This document shows, piece by piece, positions 8,643-18,628 of a stretch of DNA of 64,000 bases; the first letter of the stretch is position 1, and every line of letters starts with the position of its first letter. The position numbers were made by a program, and so were the translations under genes. This stretch comes from Cellvibrio sp. (GTDB taxonomy: Bacteria; Pseudomonadota; Gammaproteobacteria; Pseudomonadales; Cellvibrionaceae). The stretch spans positions 176,001 to 240,000 of the forward strand of contig JADJRD010000002.1 in the NCBI GenBank assembly GCA_016712405.1. The letters run 5' to 3'. The notes below the pieces were generated by a model, which saw only the letters and a list, made by a program, of their open reading frames with translations, did not search any database and was not told the origin of the DNA.

Positions 8643-9503
8643 ATGAGCACAAGCACAAGTCTGCAACCCATGGGTGTACTCGCGCCCGGTGCAAACCTGA
8701 ATGCCTATGTTCAAGCGGTAAGTGCCTTTTCGGTTTTGTCTTTTGAAGAAGAGCAAAATCTGGCTCGCGACCTGCAACAAAACGGCAATCTTGATGCAGC
8801 CCGCCAATTGGTTATGGCGCATCTGCGTTTTGTGGTGCATATCGCCCGCTCATACAATGGTTACGGTTTGCCTCTGGGTGATTTGATTCAAGAAGGTAAT
8901 GTTGGCCTGATGAAGGCTGTTAAGCGATTTGATCCCGACAAAGGTGTACGTTTGGTGTCCTTCGCCGTGCATTGGATCAAAGCAGAAATTCACGAGTTTA
9001 TTTTGCGCAATTGGCGCATAGTGAAAATCGCGACCACCAAAGCCCAGCGCAAATTGTTCTTCAATTTACGTGGTGCCAAAAAGCGTTTGGCTTGGCTAAG
9101 TAATGACGAAGCAGAAGCGGTGGCTCAGGATCTTGGAGTTGATGTTAAACAAGTTCGCGAGATGGAAGGCCGATTGGCTTCCTATGATGCTGGTTTTGAT
9201 GCAGGTGAAGATGATGAAGATAATGTTCATGTCGCGCCAGCACACTTTTTAGAAGATAACCGTTACGATCCTGCCGTACGTTTGGAAGCGTCCAATTGGG
9301 AAGAAACCAATGTGATTGGATTGGAGTCTGCCATGGAAAAGTTGGATGAGCGTAGCCGCGCAATTCTGCAACGCCGCTGGTTGAATGACGATAAAGCCAC
9401 ATTACATGATTTGGCTGCTGAATATGGTGTTTCTGCTGAACGTATTCGTCAGCTGGAAAAAAATGCCATGAATAAAGTGAAAACCATGATGCTGACGGCT
9501 TAA
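8643..9503 (+). CDS. rpoH: Heat-shock sigma factor RpoH (sigma 32)
   Basis: A 286-residue sigma-70 family factor that directs RNA polymerase to heat-shock promoters. Region 2 contains LIQEGNVGLMKAVKRFDP and the RpoH box is seen as TKAQRKLFFNLR, which separates it from other sigma factors. Region 4 has the helix-turn-helix SAERIRQLEKNAMNKVK. The ATG at 8643 has a near-perfect GGAGGT ribosome-binding site at 8633-8638. It follows ftsX by about 90 bp and ends in a strong terminator. Confidence 0.96.
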   Translation: MSTSTSLQPMGVLAPGANLNAYVQAVSAFSVLSFEEEQNLARDLQQNGNLDAARQLVMAHLRFVVHIARSYNGYGLPLGDLIQEGNVGLMKAVKRFDPDKGVRLVSFAVHWIKAEIHEFILRNWRIVKIATTKAQRKLFFNLRGAKKRLAWLSNDEAEAVAQDLGVDVKQVREMEGRLASYDAGFDAGEDDEDNVHVAPAHFLEDNRYDPAVRLEASNWEETNVIGLESAMEKLDERSRAILQRRWLNDDKATLHDLAAEYGVSAERIRQLEKNAMNKVKTMMLTA

Positions 9504-9521
9504 GTTTTCAACCTCTGTACA

Positions 9522-9546
9522 AGGCCGCGCTTAGCGCGGCTTTTTT
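9522..9546 (+). terminator. Intrinsic terminator after rpoH
   Basis: The stem GGCCGCGC / GCGCGGC with a TTA loop is followed by six T residues, about 20 bp after the rpoH stop. Confidence 0.88.
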
Positions 9547-9572
9547 ATTTTGAATGTGACTGATAGGTTCCC

Positions 9573-10340
9573 ATGTCTACCGATTTAATTACGCCTGATG
9601 TCGCAGGCGACGAAACTTTTTTAATCAAACCTGAGTTCAAACCCAAATCCATTCGCAGTTTTGTCATTCGCGCGGGGAAGATAACCGCGGGGCAGAAAAA
9701 GGCTTTCGAAACGCTTTGGCCTGTGTATGGATTAAGTTTGTTTACAGGAAAAATCGATCCACAAGTCATCTTTGGTCGTACTGCGCCCTTGGTATTGGAA
9801 ATCGGGTTTGGCATGGGCGATTCCCTGTTTCAAATGGCCAAACAAGAGCCAGAAAAAAACTTTATTGGGATTGAAGTTCATCCGCCCGGTGTTGGGCGTT
9901 TAATGAATTTGGCGCATCAAGAAAATTTAACTAATTTGCGTGTGTATATGGCAGACGCGATGGATGTGTTGGAAGACTGTATTCCTGATGAGTCAGTCGA
10001 TCGATTGCAGCTTTATTTCCCTGATCCCTGGCACAAAAAGAAACACAACAAACGTCGAATTGTGCAAAAACCCTTTGTGCAAAAAATTCATCCCAAACTT
10101 AAAGTTGAAGGCATTTTTCATATGGCGACTGACTGGCAGCCCTATGCCGAATACATGTTGGAGGTTATGGATTTATCCGAAGGTTTTGAGAATATCCAGA
10201 AACCATCACCCTATTCACCCAGGCCTGATTATCGCCCTATAACCAAATTTGAAAAACGCGGAGAAAAACTGGGTCACGGTGTTTGGGATCTTGTGTTTAA
10301 AAAGTCCAATACTTTTGTTAATGTGCCAACCCAAGAATAA
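9573..10340 (+). CDS. trmB: tRNA (guanine46-N7)-methyltransferase TrmB
   Basis: A 255-residue SAM-dependent enzyme that forms m7G46 in the variable loop of tRNAs. LEIGFGMGDSL is the SAM-binding motif, and QLYFPDPWHKKKHNKRR is the diagnostic TrmB core holding the catalytic aspartate. The C-terminal FKKS tail is ordinary. The ATG at 9573 follows AGG at a short distance. The gene stands alone between the rpoH terminator and the OmpA-family gene. Confidence 0.95.
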   Translation: MSTDLITPDVAGDETFLIKPEFKPKSIRSFVIRAGKITAGQKKAFETLWPVYGLSLFTGKIDPQVIFGRTAPLVLEIGFGMGDSLFQMAKQEPEKNFIGIEVHPPGVGRLMNLAHQENLTNLRVYMADAMDVLEDCIPDESVDRLQLYFPDPWHKKKHNKRRIVQKPFVQKIHPKLKVEGIFHMATDWQPYAEYMLEVMDLSEGFENIQKPSPYSPRPDYRPITKFEKRGEKLGHGVWDLVFKKSNTFVNVPTQE

Positions 10341-10436
10341 CCAGGAAACGGATGTCGCCAACACTACACAATGCGAGTTTATGCTGCTGATGTTTGTTTT
10401 GCTGCTCGCACCTTTAGAAATTAAATGGAGAAGACC

Positions 10437-11468
10437 ATGAAGACTACAAAACACCTGTTATTTGCTGCTATTGCAGCTGTTAGTGCGTCCACTTATGCCG
10501 ATGATCATAAAGCGGATGTATTTGTGAATGCTGGAAAAGTATTTATTTCTGATGCAAATCTGGATGATTCCACCATTGTGGGAGCCAGCGCCGGTTACGT
10601 ATTGGATCAGAATTGGACCTTGGAAGCCGCAATCAGTAGTTTTGATACTGAGGTAGCCAATTCCAATATTGATGTTGATAGCATGCAATATCGTTTGGAT
10701 GCCTTGTATCACTTGGATACCAGCAGTGAATGGCGCCCATTCGTTGCCTTTGGTGTGGGTGATCAAGAATTAGATTTCACTGGTGGCGGTTCACATCGTG
10801 ATACCTTGATTAACTTGGGGTTGGGCTTAAAGCGTGATCTGGGCGACAAGTGGCAATTCCGTACTGATCTGCGTAATTTCAACAGCATCGACAATGAATA
10901 CAATGAACTCGCCTTAACCTTGGGCCTGGGTTACCGTTTCGGTGCTGCAGATGCGGCTCCAGTTGCCGCTCCAGCGCCAGAACCTGTTAAAGAAATCGAT
11001 TCCGATGGCGATGGTGTATTTGATTCCAAAGACCAATGTGCCAACACACCAAAAACTCACAAAGTCGATGCAGTGGGTTGTTCTTTGAAGTTAACTGAAA
11101 CAGTAGAAATTGAATTGAATATTACATTTGATTCTGCAAAATCAGTGATCAAGCCTGCATTTGAAAGCGAAGTCGCTAAACTGGCTGAGTTCATGAACCA
11201 ATACGCAGACACAGTTGTTACCGTTGAAGGTCACACTGACAGTCAAGGTGCTGATGCGTACAACCAAACACTTTCACAAAGCCGTGCCGATGCTGTTAAA
11301 GCTATGCTGATTACAAAGTATGGTGTTGCTGCTGAGCGAGTTAAAGCCATGGGTTATGGTGAAGCTCAACCTATTGCTGACAACGCTACTGCAGAAGGTC
11401 GTGAACAAAACCGTCGTGTAGTGGGTGAAGTCTCCAGTACAGTGACCAAAACTGAAACTCGTAATTAA
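10437..11468 (+). CDS. OmpA/OprF-family outer membrane protein
   Basis: 343 residues: a signal peptide (ending STYA|DD), an eight-strand-type N-terminal beta-barrel to about residue 175, an Ala/Pro linker, a calcium-binding thrombospondin type 3 repeat (DSDGDGVFDSKDQC), and a C-terminal OmpA domain that binds peptidoglycan (VEGHTDSQGADAYN with RADAVK). It tethers the outer membrane to the cell wall and may act as a slow porin. The ATG at 10437 is preferred over the one at 10425 because GGAG lies six bases before it. It is monocistronic with a strong terminator. Confidence 0.93.
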   Translation: MKTTKHLLFAAIAAVSASTYADDHKADVFVNAGKVFISDANLDDSTIVGASAGYVLDQNWTLEAAISSFDTEVANSNIDVDSMQYRLDALYHLDTSSEWRPFVAFGVGDQELDFTGGGSHRDTLINLGLGLKRDLGDKWQFRTDLRNFNSIDNEYNELALTLGLGYRFGAADAAPVAAPAPEPVKEIDSDGDGVFDSKDQCANTPKTHKVDAVGCSLKLTETVEIELNITFDSAKSVIKPAFESEVAKLAEFMNQYADTVVTVEGHTDSQGADAYNQTLSQSRADAVKAMLITKYGVAAERVKAMGYGEAQPIADNATAEGREQNRRVVGEVSSTVTKTETRN

Positions 11469-11490
11469 TTGTTGCGAATCGCAGTTGATA

Positions 11491-11518
11491 AAAAAGCCCC
11501 ATTTTATGGGGCTTTTTT
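11491..11518. terminator. Bidirectional terminator between the ompA-like and FKBP genes
   Basis: AAAAAGCCCC / GGGGCTTTTTT with loop ATTTTAT carries T runs in both directions, so it can end the OmpA-family transcript (plus) and the convergent FKBP gene (minus). Confidence 0.88.
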
Positions 11519-11543
11519 ATGCAAATCGTTTTTGTATATTGGA

Positions 11544-12272
11544 TTATTTTGGCGCAGCTTCTGGCGCTTTCACTTCCAATAATTCAATTTCAAAAATCAA
11601 TGTAGAAGAAGCGGGGATTGGCCCTTGACCACCTTCACCATAGGCTAAGTCAGCAGGAATAACGACTTCCCACTTGGAGCCTTGAGGCATTAATTGCAAC
11701 ACTTCAGTCCAACCAGGAATTACGCCATCCAATGGGAAAGTGGCTGGTTGACCGTGTTTAGCTGAACTATCGAACTCAGTGCCATCGATTAATTTACCTG
11801 AGTAATGAACAGTGACTGTATCTGTCACTTTAGGGCTTACACCTTTGCCTTCGGTGATGATTTTGTATTGCAAGCCACTGGCGGTTGTTTTTACGCCTTC
11901 TTTAGCTTTATTTTCTTCCAGGAATTTTGCGCCTTTCACTTTGTTTTCTTCACTGATTTTCTTGCGATCTTCTTCTTGTTTTTTCATGACTTTTTCTTGC
12001 ATTTCAGTCATGACTTTTTGTGAATCTTCTTCTGAAATACGCGATTCTTTTGCTGCTTTTGCATCATTCAATGCCAGTACGAAGGCGGCTTCATCCAAGT
12101 CCAAACCATTTTGTTTTAAATTTTTAGCCATGTTGTGGCCGATAATGTAACTGACTTTTTGCTCAAGCGTAGCAATCTTGGCATTGTCATCGACTTTCTC
12201 TTCTTCTTTACAGCCTGCAATCAGCGCGGTGGCTGCAATCATGCTGATAACCAATAAACGTTTGTTAAACAT
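11544..12272 (-). CDS. Lipoprotein FKBP-type peptidyl-prolyl isomerase
   Basis: 242 residues. The N-terminus is a lipoprotein signal with lipobox LIAGC, and the next residues (KEEEK) do not suggest inner-membrane retention by Asp at +2. A charged helical dimerisation domain of about 100 residues follows, as in FkpA and Mip. The C-terminal FKBP domain contains VTVHYSGKLIDGTEFDSS and GVIPGWTEVLQLMPQGSKW, with ending IFEIELLEV. It catalyses proline isomerisation and acts as a chaperone in the periplasm. It is convergent with the OmpA-family gene. Confidence 0.92.
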   Translation of the reverse strand: MFNKRLLVISMIAATALIAGCKEEEKVDDNAKIATLEQKVSYIIGHNMAKNLKQNGLDLDEAAFVLALNDAKAAKESRISEEDSQKVMTEMQEKVMKKQEEDRKKISEENKVKGAKFLEENKAKEGVKTTASGLQYKIITEGKGVSPKVTDTVTVHYSGKLIDGTEFDSSAKHGQPATFPLDGVIPGWTEVLQLMPQGSKWEVVIPADLAYGEGGQGPIPASSTLIFEIELLEVKAPEAAPK

Positions 12273-12419
12273 AGTGCACCTTGTAGGGTTTATTAATGAA
12301 TGCGGATTTCCGCTGATATCAGTCGTGACCTCTGGGGGTTTACGAGCGAACCGAATATTACCTTATGTTGGCTTTGCTGTGCGTGATTTTCACAGCAAAG
12401 ATCACGTAGAATGCCGCCC

Positions 12420-14318
12420 ATGATTCAACTTGATAAAATTTCACTCCAGCGCGGCAGCAAGTTTTTGTTGGATGGCGCTAGCCTCACAGTATATCCCGGT
12501 CAAAAAGTGGGTTTAATCGGTGCTAATGGCAGCGGTAAATCGACCTTGTTTCAACTATTGCTCGGCGATATTGTCAGCGATGCGGGTAATCTGGATATTC
12601 CCAAACAATGGCGTATCGCCCATATGGCTCAAGAAGTGGGTCATACGCAGCGTACAGCGTTGGATTATGTATTGGATGGTGATGCTGAATTGCGTCGATT
12701 GGAGGCTGCTGTTGCGGCTAATCCAGACGGTGAAAAGCTCGCACAACTTTATGCAGATTTGGAAAATATACACGCTTACACAGCGCCAACCCGCGCGCAG
12801 GAATTATTAAATGGATTGGGATTTTCTGCTAAAGATGCTATTCGCCCTGTGAGTGATTTTTCGGGTGGTTGGCGCATTCGTTTAAATCTCGCGCAGGCTT
12901 TGATGTGTCCTTCCGATTTATTATTGCTCGATGAGCCCACCAACCATTTGGATTTGGATGCAACACTCTGGTTGGAGAATTGGTTAAGTCGTTACAAAGG
13001 TACTTTGGTTATTATTTCGCACGATCGCGATTTTCTCGACAATATTGTTGACCGCATTGTTTGCGTAGAACAACAAAAACTCGACAGCTATTCTGGAAAC
13101 TATTCGGCGTTCGAACGACAACGCGCTGAAAAATTAGCGCAGCAACAAATGTGCTTTGATAAACAACAAGAACGCATTGCACATATAGAAGATTTTATTC
13201 GTCGGTTTCGCGCTAAAGCCACCAAAGCACGACAAGCGCAAAGTCGAATTAAAGAATTAGAGCGCATGGAAAAAATTGCTCCGGCACATGTGGATTCGCC
13301 TTTCAGTTTTACCTTTACCTGCGCTGACAAAATGTCGACACCTTTAGTGCATATCGCGCGCGCCAATATTGGTTATGACAATAAAATTATTTTGCAAAAT
13401 GTAGAGCTCAGTGTGGTGGCGGAAACCCGCATTGCATTGTTGGGGCCGAATGGTGCTGGCAAATCCAGTTTGATCAAAACCATTGCAGGAAATTTAGCAT
13501 TATTGAATGGTGATCGCACTTACGGCGAACATTTTAAATTGGGCTATTTTGCACAGCATCAGTTAGAAGCGTTGGATATACATGCATCTGCGGCGTTGCA
13601 CATTCAGCGATTGTCGCCCAATGCACGCGAACAAGAAATTCGCGATTTTTTGGGCAGTTTTGATTTTCATGGTGACAGAGCATTTGAACCTATTACGCAT
13701 TTTTCCGGCGGTGAAAAAGCGCGTCTCGCATTGGCGATCATTGCTTGGCAAAAACCCAACGTTTTATTGCTGGACGAACCAACCAACCATTTGGATTTGG
13801 AAATGCGTCAAGCATTGACTATGGCTTTACAGGATTTTGAAGGTGCAGTGATTTTGGTGTCGCATGATCGACATTTAATTCGCAATACAGTCAATGAATT
13901 TCTATTAGTTGCTGATGGTCAGGTGAATGAATTTGACGGCGACTTAGAAGATTATTATCGCTGGTTAAGTCAACATAACAATCAAAGCCATACGCATCAG
14001 AATGAGTCAGAAGAAAAACCCTCGGCTGAATCCAAGGTCGATAAAAAAGCTCAGCGCCAACAATCCGCTGCGCAGCGCGCGCAACTAAAACCGCTAACAA
14101 ACAAATTAAAAAGTCTCGAACAACAACTGGAAAAACATCAGTCACGTCATGCTGAAATAGAGGCCCAATTGAGCGATCCGACTATTTACGATGACAAAAA
14201 CAAACATAAATTACAGGCATTATTACTCGAGCAAGCCAAGGTTCAATCCTCCATTGAAGAGGCCGAAGAAAACTGGTTGATGATCAGTGAGGAATTAGAG
14301 GCGGCAGCCGGCAATTGA
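12420..14318 (+). CDS. yheS: ABC-F family ATPase, YheS type
   Basis: About 632 residues with two fused ABC domains and no membrane segments. Walker A motifs are GANGSGKST and GPNGAGKSS; signatures are FSGGWRIRL and FSGGEKARL; Walker B motifs are LLLLDEPTNHLDLD and VLLLDEPTNHLDLE. The linker RFRAKATKARQAQSRIKELERME is the ABC-F interdomain helix, and a Lys/Gln-rich coiled C-terminus follows. Both the sequence and the length agree with Escherichia coli YheS, a translation-associated factor that resolves ribosome stalling. ATG at 12420 gives the family's MIxLxxIS start; an in-frame ATG at 12411 is also possible. Confidence 0.93.
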   Translation: MIQLDKISLQRGSKFLLDGASLTVYPGQKVGLIGANGSGKSTLFQLLLGDIVSDAGNLDIPKQWRIAHMAQEVGHTQRTALDYVLDGDAELRRLEAAVAANPDGEKLAQLYADLENIHAYTAPTRAQELLNGLGFSAKDAIRPVSDFSGGWRIRLNLAQALMCPSDLLLLDEPTNHLDLDATLWLENWLSRYKGTLVIISHDRDFLDNIVDRIVCVEQQKLDSYSGNYSAFERQRAEKLAQQQMCFDKQQERIAHIEDFIRRFRAKATKARQAQSRIKELERMEKIAPAHVDSPFSFTFTCADKMSTPLVHIARANIGYDNKIILQNVELSVVAETRIALLGPNGAGKSSLIKTIAGNLALLNGDRTYGEHFKLGYFAQHQLEALDIHASAALHIQRLSPNAREQEIRDFLGSFDFHGDRAFEPITHFSGGEKARLALAIIAWQKPNVLLLDEPTNHLDLEMRQALTMALQDFEGAVILVSHDRHLIRNTVNEFLLVADGQVNEFDGDLEDYYRWLSQHNNQSHTHQNESEEKPSAESKVDKKAQRQQSAAQRAQLKPLTNKLKSLEQQLEKHQSRHAEIEAQLSDPTIYDDKNKHKLQALLLEQAKVQSSIEEAEENWLMISEELEAAAGN

Positions 14319-14365
14319 TTTTTGGTGCATGAGGGAGAGGGGCGCCAAACATCCTGAATTTCTCG

Positions 14366-14376
14366 TCTACACTTAA
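14366..14376 (+). promoter_or_regulatory. Candidate sigma-S-like extended -10 of the kinase operon
   Basis: The 11 bases TCTACACTTAA match the published sigma-S extended -10 consensus KCTAYRCTTAA at every position. No good -35 is seen, which is usual for sigma-S promoters. Transcription would start near 14381, upstream of the ribosome-binding site at about 14427. Confidence 0.4.
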
Positions 14377-14432
14377 GGCAGTCTTTTGCGGATTGCCTTA
14401 TGCTGCCTTTGTTTCGTCCCGCTATAGGAATA

Positions 14433-17400
14433 ATGAATCTTCTGCGCTATACCCCCAAGTTGGCGCTGATTGCATTATTTTTTCTATTGCCGCTTCTGGG
14501 TGCGGTTTTTTTTATCCTGCAGACCAATCTGAAAGCGCAGCGCATTATTCAACAAGAATTGTTGGGTACCGAATTAACTCGACCCGTGGTTACACTCTTG
14601 ACTCAGGTGCAAGTGCATCGATGGCAGTTTGTATTAAAGCTGACAGATTCGGATGCGACACAAGAGAATTCAGTTGAAATCAAAAAATCGATTGATTATT
14701 TGATCGAACAGATGGATCTAATGCAAAAAAAACACCCGCATATCATCACCGAAAAGATTTGGCTGGACATAAAACAACAGTGGCAGTCCATACAAACACA
14801 AAACTCGCCTTTAAAAACTTACAGTCAACACACTGAAGTAATTCGACAACTGACAAGTCTTATTTCGGCGATTAGTCGCAATTCTACTCTGACACTTGAT
14901 CCCGAAGTGGAGAGTTATTTTTTGATGAGTGCGGTGCAATTTCGATTGCCTTTATTGACTGAATCTTTATGGCAAACAAAGGCGTCCGGCAGCTATTGGT
15001 TATCGGATTCTGAAATTGATATTCCTGAACAAGAAGATATGGCGGTCAAGCGTGATCGAATCAGTGAGATATTGGAAAATTTTAAATCCGATATTGATGA
15101 AGTCGTTGCTACTAATGCCGAATTAACTCTTTCGCTAAAGAGTATTCAGCAACCTATTGTTGAGCAGAGTGAAGTCTTGCTGGCATTTATGGAAGAAGAA
15201 TTTATCGAGCGTAGTGATCTAGAAGAAGCTGTTGTAGAAAACCATCAGCGATTGACTTCGAATGCGCTGCAGCACAGCGTCTATGCCTATAGTGAATTGG
15301 CGGGTTTGTTGGATGCGGTTTTAAAACAGCGGCTGGATGAAACCAAAAGCCAATTACAAAAACAATTGTGGGCCATATTCGCGACGGTAGTTGTTGCGCT
15401 GTATTTTTTTATTGGTATGTATCTATCGTCATTAAATACCTTACGCAAGGCATTAGCGACATCAGATCAAATCGGCAGTGGTGAATTGGGTGTTCAATTT
15501 GTATCGGAAACTAAAGATGAATACGGAGTTTTGTTAGAAAGAATATTGCGCAGTTTGCAAAATTCGCATTTTTCTCTGATAGATGAATTGCCTATAGGGG
15601 TTTTTGTAACAGATGCGGCAGGTCAATGTACCTATACCAATCATACCTGGCAAAAAATTTACGGCATGAGTCTTGAAGAAAGTTTAGGTGGAGGTTGGAG
15701 TAAAACCTTGCACCCTGAGGATAGTCAAAAGGTGTTCTCTGCGTGGCAACTTAGCGCACAAAAAAAAGAAAGTTTTTCTATGGAATTTCGTGTGCTGAGA
15801 ACAGATGGCAGCCTTAGGTATGTGCATGCCCGTGCGCGTAGCATCAATCAAAATGAATTTATTGAAAGTGGTTATGTTGGCAGTGTTGAGGATATAACCG
15901 AACGAAAAATCATGATGGATCAGTTGCAAAAAGCAGTTGTTGAGGCTAATGCGGCGACTAAAGCGAAAAGCGAATTTCTGGCCAATATGTCGCATGAAAT
16001 TCGCACGCCCATGAATGCAATTATTGGGCTGGCTCGTTTGTGTTTGGGAACAGAATTAAATGCCAAGCAGCGCGATTATATTGAAAAAGTATTTTATTCC
16101 GGCCAATCCTTGTTAGGCATCATCAACGATATTTTGGATTTCTCGAAAATTGAAGCTGGCAAATTGGAAATGGAATCTATTCCATTTTATCTACAAGAAG
16201 TCTTGTCGCGTACGCAAAGTATGATGGAGCCGAAAGCTCAGGAAAAAGGGCTTTGGTTGTATATTGAATCTGATCCAATTTCAGGAAGATTGGTGGGCGA
16301 TCCATTACGATTAAATCAAGTACTATTAAATCTGGTGAATAACGCCATTAAGTTTACGAATCAAGGTCATGTGGTCATTAATGTCAATGTGCAGGAAGAA
16401 ACTGAAGACAATATTCGTTTGAAATTTAGCGTCAAAGATACCGGTATAGGTATGTCAAACGAGCAGTGTGGAAAATTATTTCAGTCCTTTGTGCAGGCAG
16501 ATACCAGCATTACACGCCAATTTGGTGGAACGGGTTTAGGTTTGGCAATTAGTAAAAATCTAATTGAGTTAATGCAAGGAAAAATAGTCGCCATCAGTGA
16601 ACTGGGTGTTGGAACGACATTTTATTTTGATGCAATATTGGGTCGCGCACCCGCAGATAATCAGGATCATCATGATGATGCATTTAAAATTACCCAGATT
16701 AAAGAACTAAATGGAATCAATGTATTGGTTGCTGAAGATAATTTAATTAATCAACAAGTTGCGCAAGAAATATTACATCAGGCAGGGATGAATGTAGTGA
16801 TTGCCAATAATGGATTGGAGGCCATTGAAAAAGCAAAAGAAAAAATATTTGATGTGGTGCTTATGGACATGCAAATGCCCGTGATGGATGGGGTGACGGC
16901 CGCTTTGGCAATTACCAAAATGGAAAGTTATCGCAATATTCCCGTCATTGCAATGACGGCTAATGCGATGCAGTCCGATAGAGAAGAGTGTATGAATGCG
17001 GGCATGGTTGATCATATTCCGAAGCCGGTTGATCCAGAAGAATTGTTTGCTTCATTGATTCGTTGGGTAAAACCCCGACAGGATTTGCGACGAGAGCCAG
17101 AAATGCCGGTAGAAAATAAAAGCCTGCCTGAATCGGTGGTGAACAATCTTGCATCCGGTGAATTGCCTGATTCTATTCCCGGAGTTGATCTCGAATCAGT
17201 ATTAAAACGTTTGGGCGGTAATCGTCCTTTTGTACACAAAATTTTACTGTCTTTCGCAAAACAAAATGCCGACACAGCCAAACAACTAACGGACGCTATT
17301 GCAGAAAAGAATTGGGAATTGGCTGAGCGAATTAGTCACACGTTAAAGGGTACGGCTGGAACCATAGGTCTATTAAGTGTTTCGAAAACGGCAGCCGAAT

Positions 17401-17507
17401 TAAACGATGCACTAAAACAAAAAAATCATGAAAACATTGAGCCCTTGGTTGGAGCATTTACAGAGGCATTGAATCAAACAATTATCAGTTTGCAGATTTT
17501 ATCTTGA
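14433..17507 (+). CDS. Hybrid sensor histidine kinase with PAS, receiver and Hpt domains
   Basis: About 1024 residues. Order: membrane segment near the N-terminus (LALIALFFLLPLLGAV), a long helical periplasmic region, second membrane segment (FATVVVALYFFIGMYL), HAMP-like linker, PAS domain with a PAC tail, HisKA (H in MSHEIRTPMN, about residue 521), HATPase (DTGIGM; GGTGLGLAIS), receiver (D in LMDMQMPVMDG, about 812) and Hpt (H in SHTLKGTAG, about 969). This allows a complete His-Asp-His relay, but no separate output regulator lies beside it. ATG at 14433 has AGGAA just upstream; an in-frame ATG at 14400 has none. It overlaps or abuts the barrel gene downstream. The ligand is unknown. Confidence 0.9.
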   Translation: MNLLRYTPKLALIALFFLLPLLGAVFFILQTNLKAQRIIQQELLGTELTRPVVTLLTQVQVHRWQFVLKLTDSDATQENSVEIKKSIDYLIEQMDLMQKKHPHIITEKIWLDIKQQWQSIQTQNSPLKTYSQHTEVIRQLTSLISAISRNSTLTLDPEVESYFLMSAVQFRLPLLTESLWQTKASGSYWLSDSEIDIPEQEDMAVKRDRISEILENFKSDIDEVVATNAELTLSLKSIQQPIVEQSEVLLAFMEEEFIERSDLEEAVVENHQRLTSNALQHSVYAYSELAGLLDAVLKQRLDETKSQLQKQLWAIFATVVVALYFFIGMYLSSLNTLRKALATSDQIGSGELGVQFVSETKDEYGVLLERILRSLQNSHFSLIDELPIGVFVTDAAGQCTYTNHTWQKIYGMSLEESLGGGWSKTLHPEDSQKVFSAWQLSAQKKESFSMEFRVLRTDGSLRYVHARARSINQNEFIESGYVGSVEDITERKIMMDQLQKAVVEANAATKAKSEFLANMSHEIRTPMNAIIGLARLCLGTELNAKQRDYIEKVFYSGQSLLGIINDILDFSKIEAGKLEMESIPFYLQEVLSRTQSMMEPKAQEKGLWLYIESDPISGRLVGDPLRLNQVLLNLVNNAIKFTNQGHVVINVNVQEETEDNIRLKFSVKDTGIGMSNEQCGKLFQSFVQADTSITRQFGGTGLGLAISKNLIELMQGKIVAISELGVGTTFYFDAILGRAPADNQDHHDDAFKITQIKELNGINVLVAEDNLINQQVAQEILHQAGMNVVIANNGLEAIEKAKEKIFDVVLMDMQMPVMDGVTAALAITKMESYRNIPVIAMTANAMQSDREECMNAGMVDHIPKPVDPEELFASLIRWVKPRQDLRREPEMPVENKSLPESVVNNLASGELPDSIPGVDLESVLKRLGGNRPFVHKILLSFAKQNADTAKQLTDAIAEKNWELAERISHTLKGTAGTIGLLSVSKTAAELNDALKQKNHENIEPLVGAFTEALNQTIISLQILS

Positions 17508-17518
17508 CGGAGAGTCTT

Positions 17519-18618
17519 ATGAAAAAAATCGCACTACTCATTTTTAGCGTGCTAATTGCGGGTAATGCTTGGGCGATTACTGCACGATGGAATGGTTTTT
17601 TAAGTGTTGTTGGTGGGAAGGTGATTTCAGGTGATGTGAATCAAGTCAATTATAATGAAAAAAATTGCCCGTGTTTTGTTGCGGATTATCACGAGGGAGT
17701 TGCGTATGAGGATGAAGATTTTTCACTGACCAATGAATCGCGTATTGGAGGGCAGTTGAATTTAGGATTCACCGATGAGTTGTCTTTTGTTACACAGATT
17801 GTTGTGCGTGATCAGGGGCTGAATCTCAGTTGGGCTTATCTTTCTTGGGATTTTCAGCCCAATTGGACTTTACAACTGGGAAGAAAAAGAATTCCGCTCT
17901 ATTCAAAATCAGAAATTCAAGATGTGGGTTTTGCCTATGATTGGCTGCGACCTCCACAAGCTTTGTATGGCTGGGAAGTCGATGCCTATAACGGATTAAA
18001 TTTGCGTTATAGCAATCAGTGGCGTGAATGGGATTGGACCCTGAATGGTTTTTTCGGAGAAGATGAAGTAAAAGATTCGGGTTACTCGAGAATTTACAAT
18101 TTAGTAAAGCAGGATGTACGTTGGAAAAAATTCGCGGATTTGAAATTTCTGCAACGCAAGAAGAATACACCCTGCGATGGGTGTATATGTCTTCGGAAAA
18201 TTCATTGACGGATAAGCCATTTGAAGCGGGCTATTTTCCCGCTGTTGAGCAGACGGTGATGGGATTAGCATTGGATGTCGATTATGAAACCTGGTTCATG
18301 ATGAGTGAGCTCAATCTCAATCGCCGCAATAATCCTAGTGGTGGATATAAAATAAAAGCGCCTGCTGCAATGCTGGCTCTTGGATACCGATGGTCAAGCT
18401 GGACCTTATTAATCAGTGGTTCACGATATTGGGAGACATCCTCTAATGAAGATAATTATTTGGGTGAACGTTTTATCGATACATCATTAACTTTGCGCTA
18501 TGACCTGAGTGATGCGCAATCGATAAAATGGCAAATTGATCAGTTGAGTGATCAATCGCAATCGGATTTTGTTGGCAGCACTTCAGTAATATCCATTTCC
18601 TATGATTGGGCATTTTGA
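17519..18618 (+). CDS. Outer-membrane beta-barrel (porin-like) protein, reading frame broken
   Basis: A signal peptide (MKKIALLIFSVLIAGNAWA) is followed by alternating aromatic/polar strands ending in YDWAF, a terminal phenylalanine typical of outer-membrane barrels. The frame breaks at the A6 run 18125-18130. One extra A joins RWKK to IRGFEIS and gives a continuous 366-residue protein. As written, the first part stops at 18208 and the rest is open from 18121 to 18618. GGAG precedes the ATG at 17519. It lies between the hybrid kinase and a small PstS-like protein and is probably co-transcribed with both. Its channel specificity is unknown. Confidence 0.75.
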
Positions 18619-18628
18619 GAGGGTGAAT

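Noticed and set aside
10458..10766. Antisense open frame within the OmpA-family gene
   Set aside because: No start signal or family match; the plus-strand gene explains the region.
18121..18208. Overlap of the two porin pieces as two separate genes
   Set aside because: The second piece has no signal peptide or ribosome-binding site and continues the barrel directly once one A is added.
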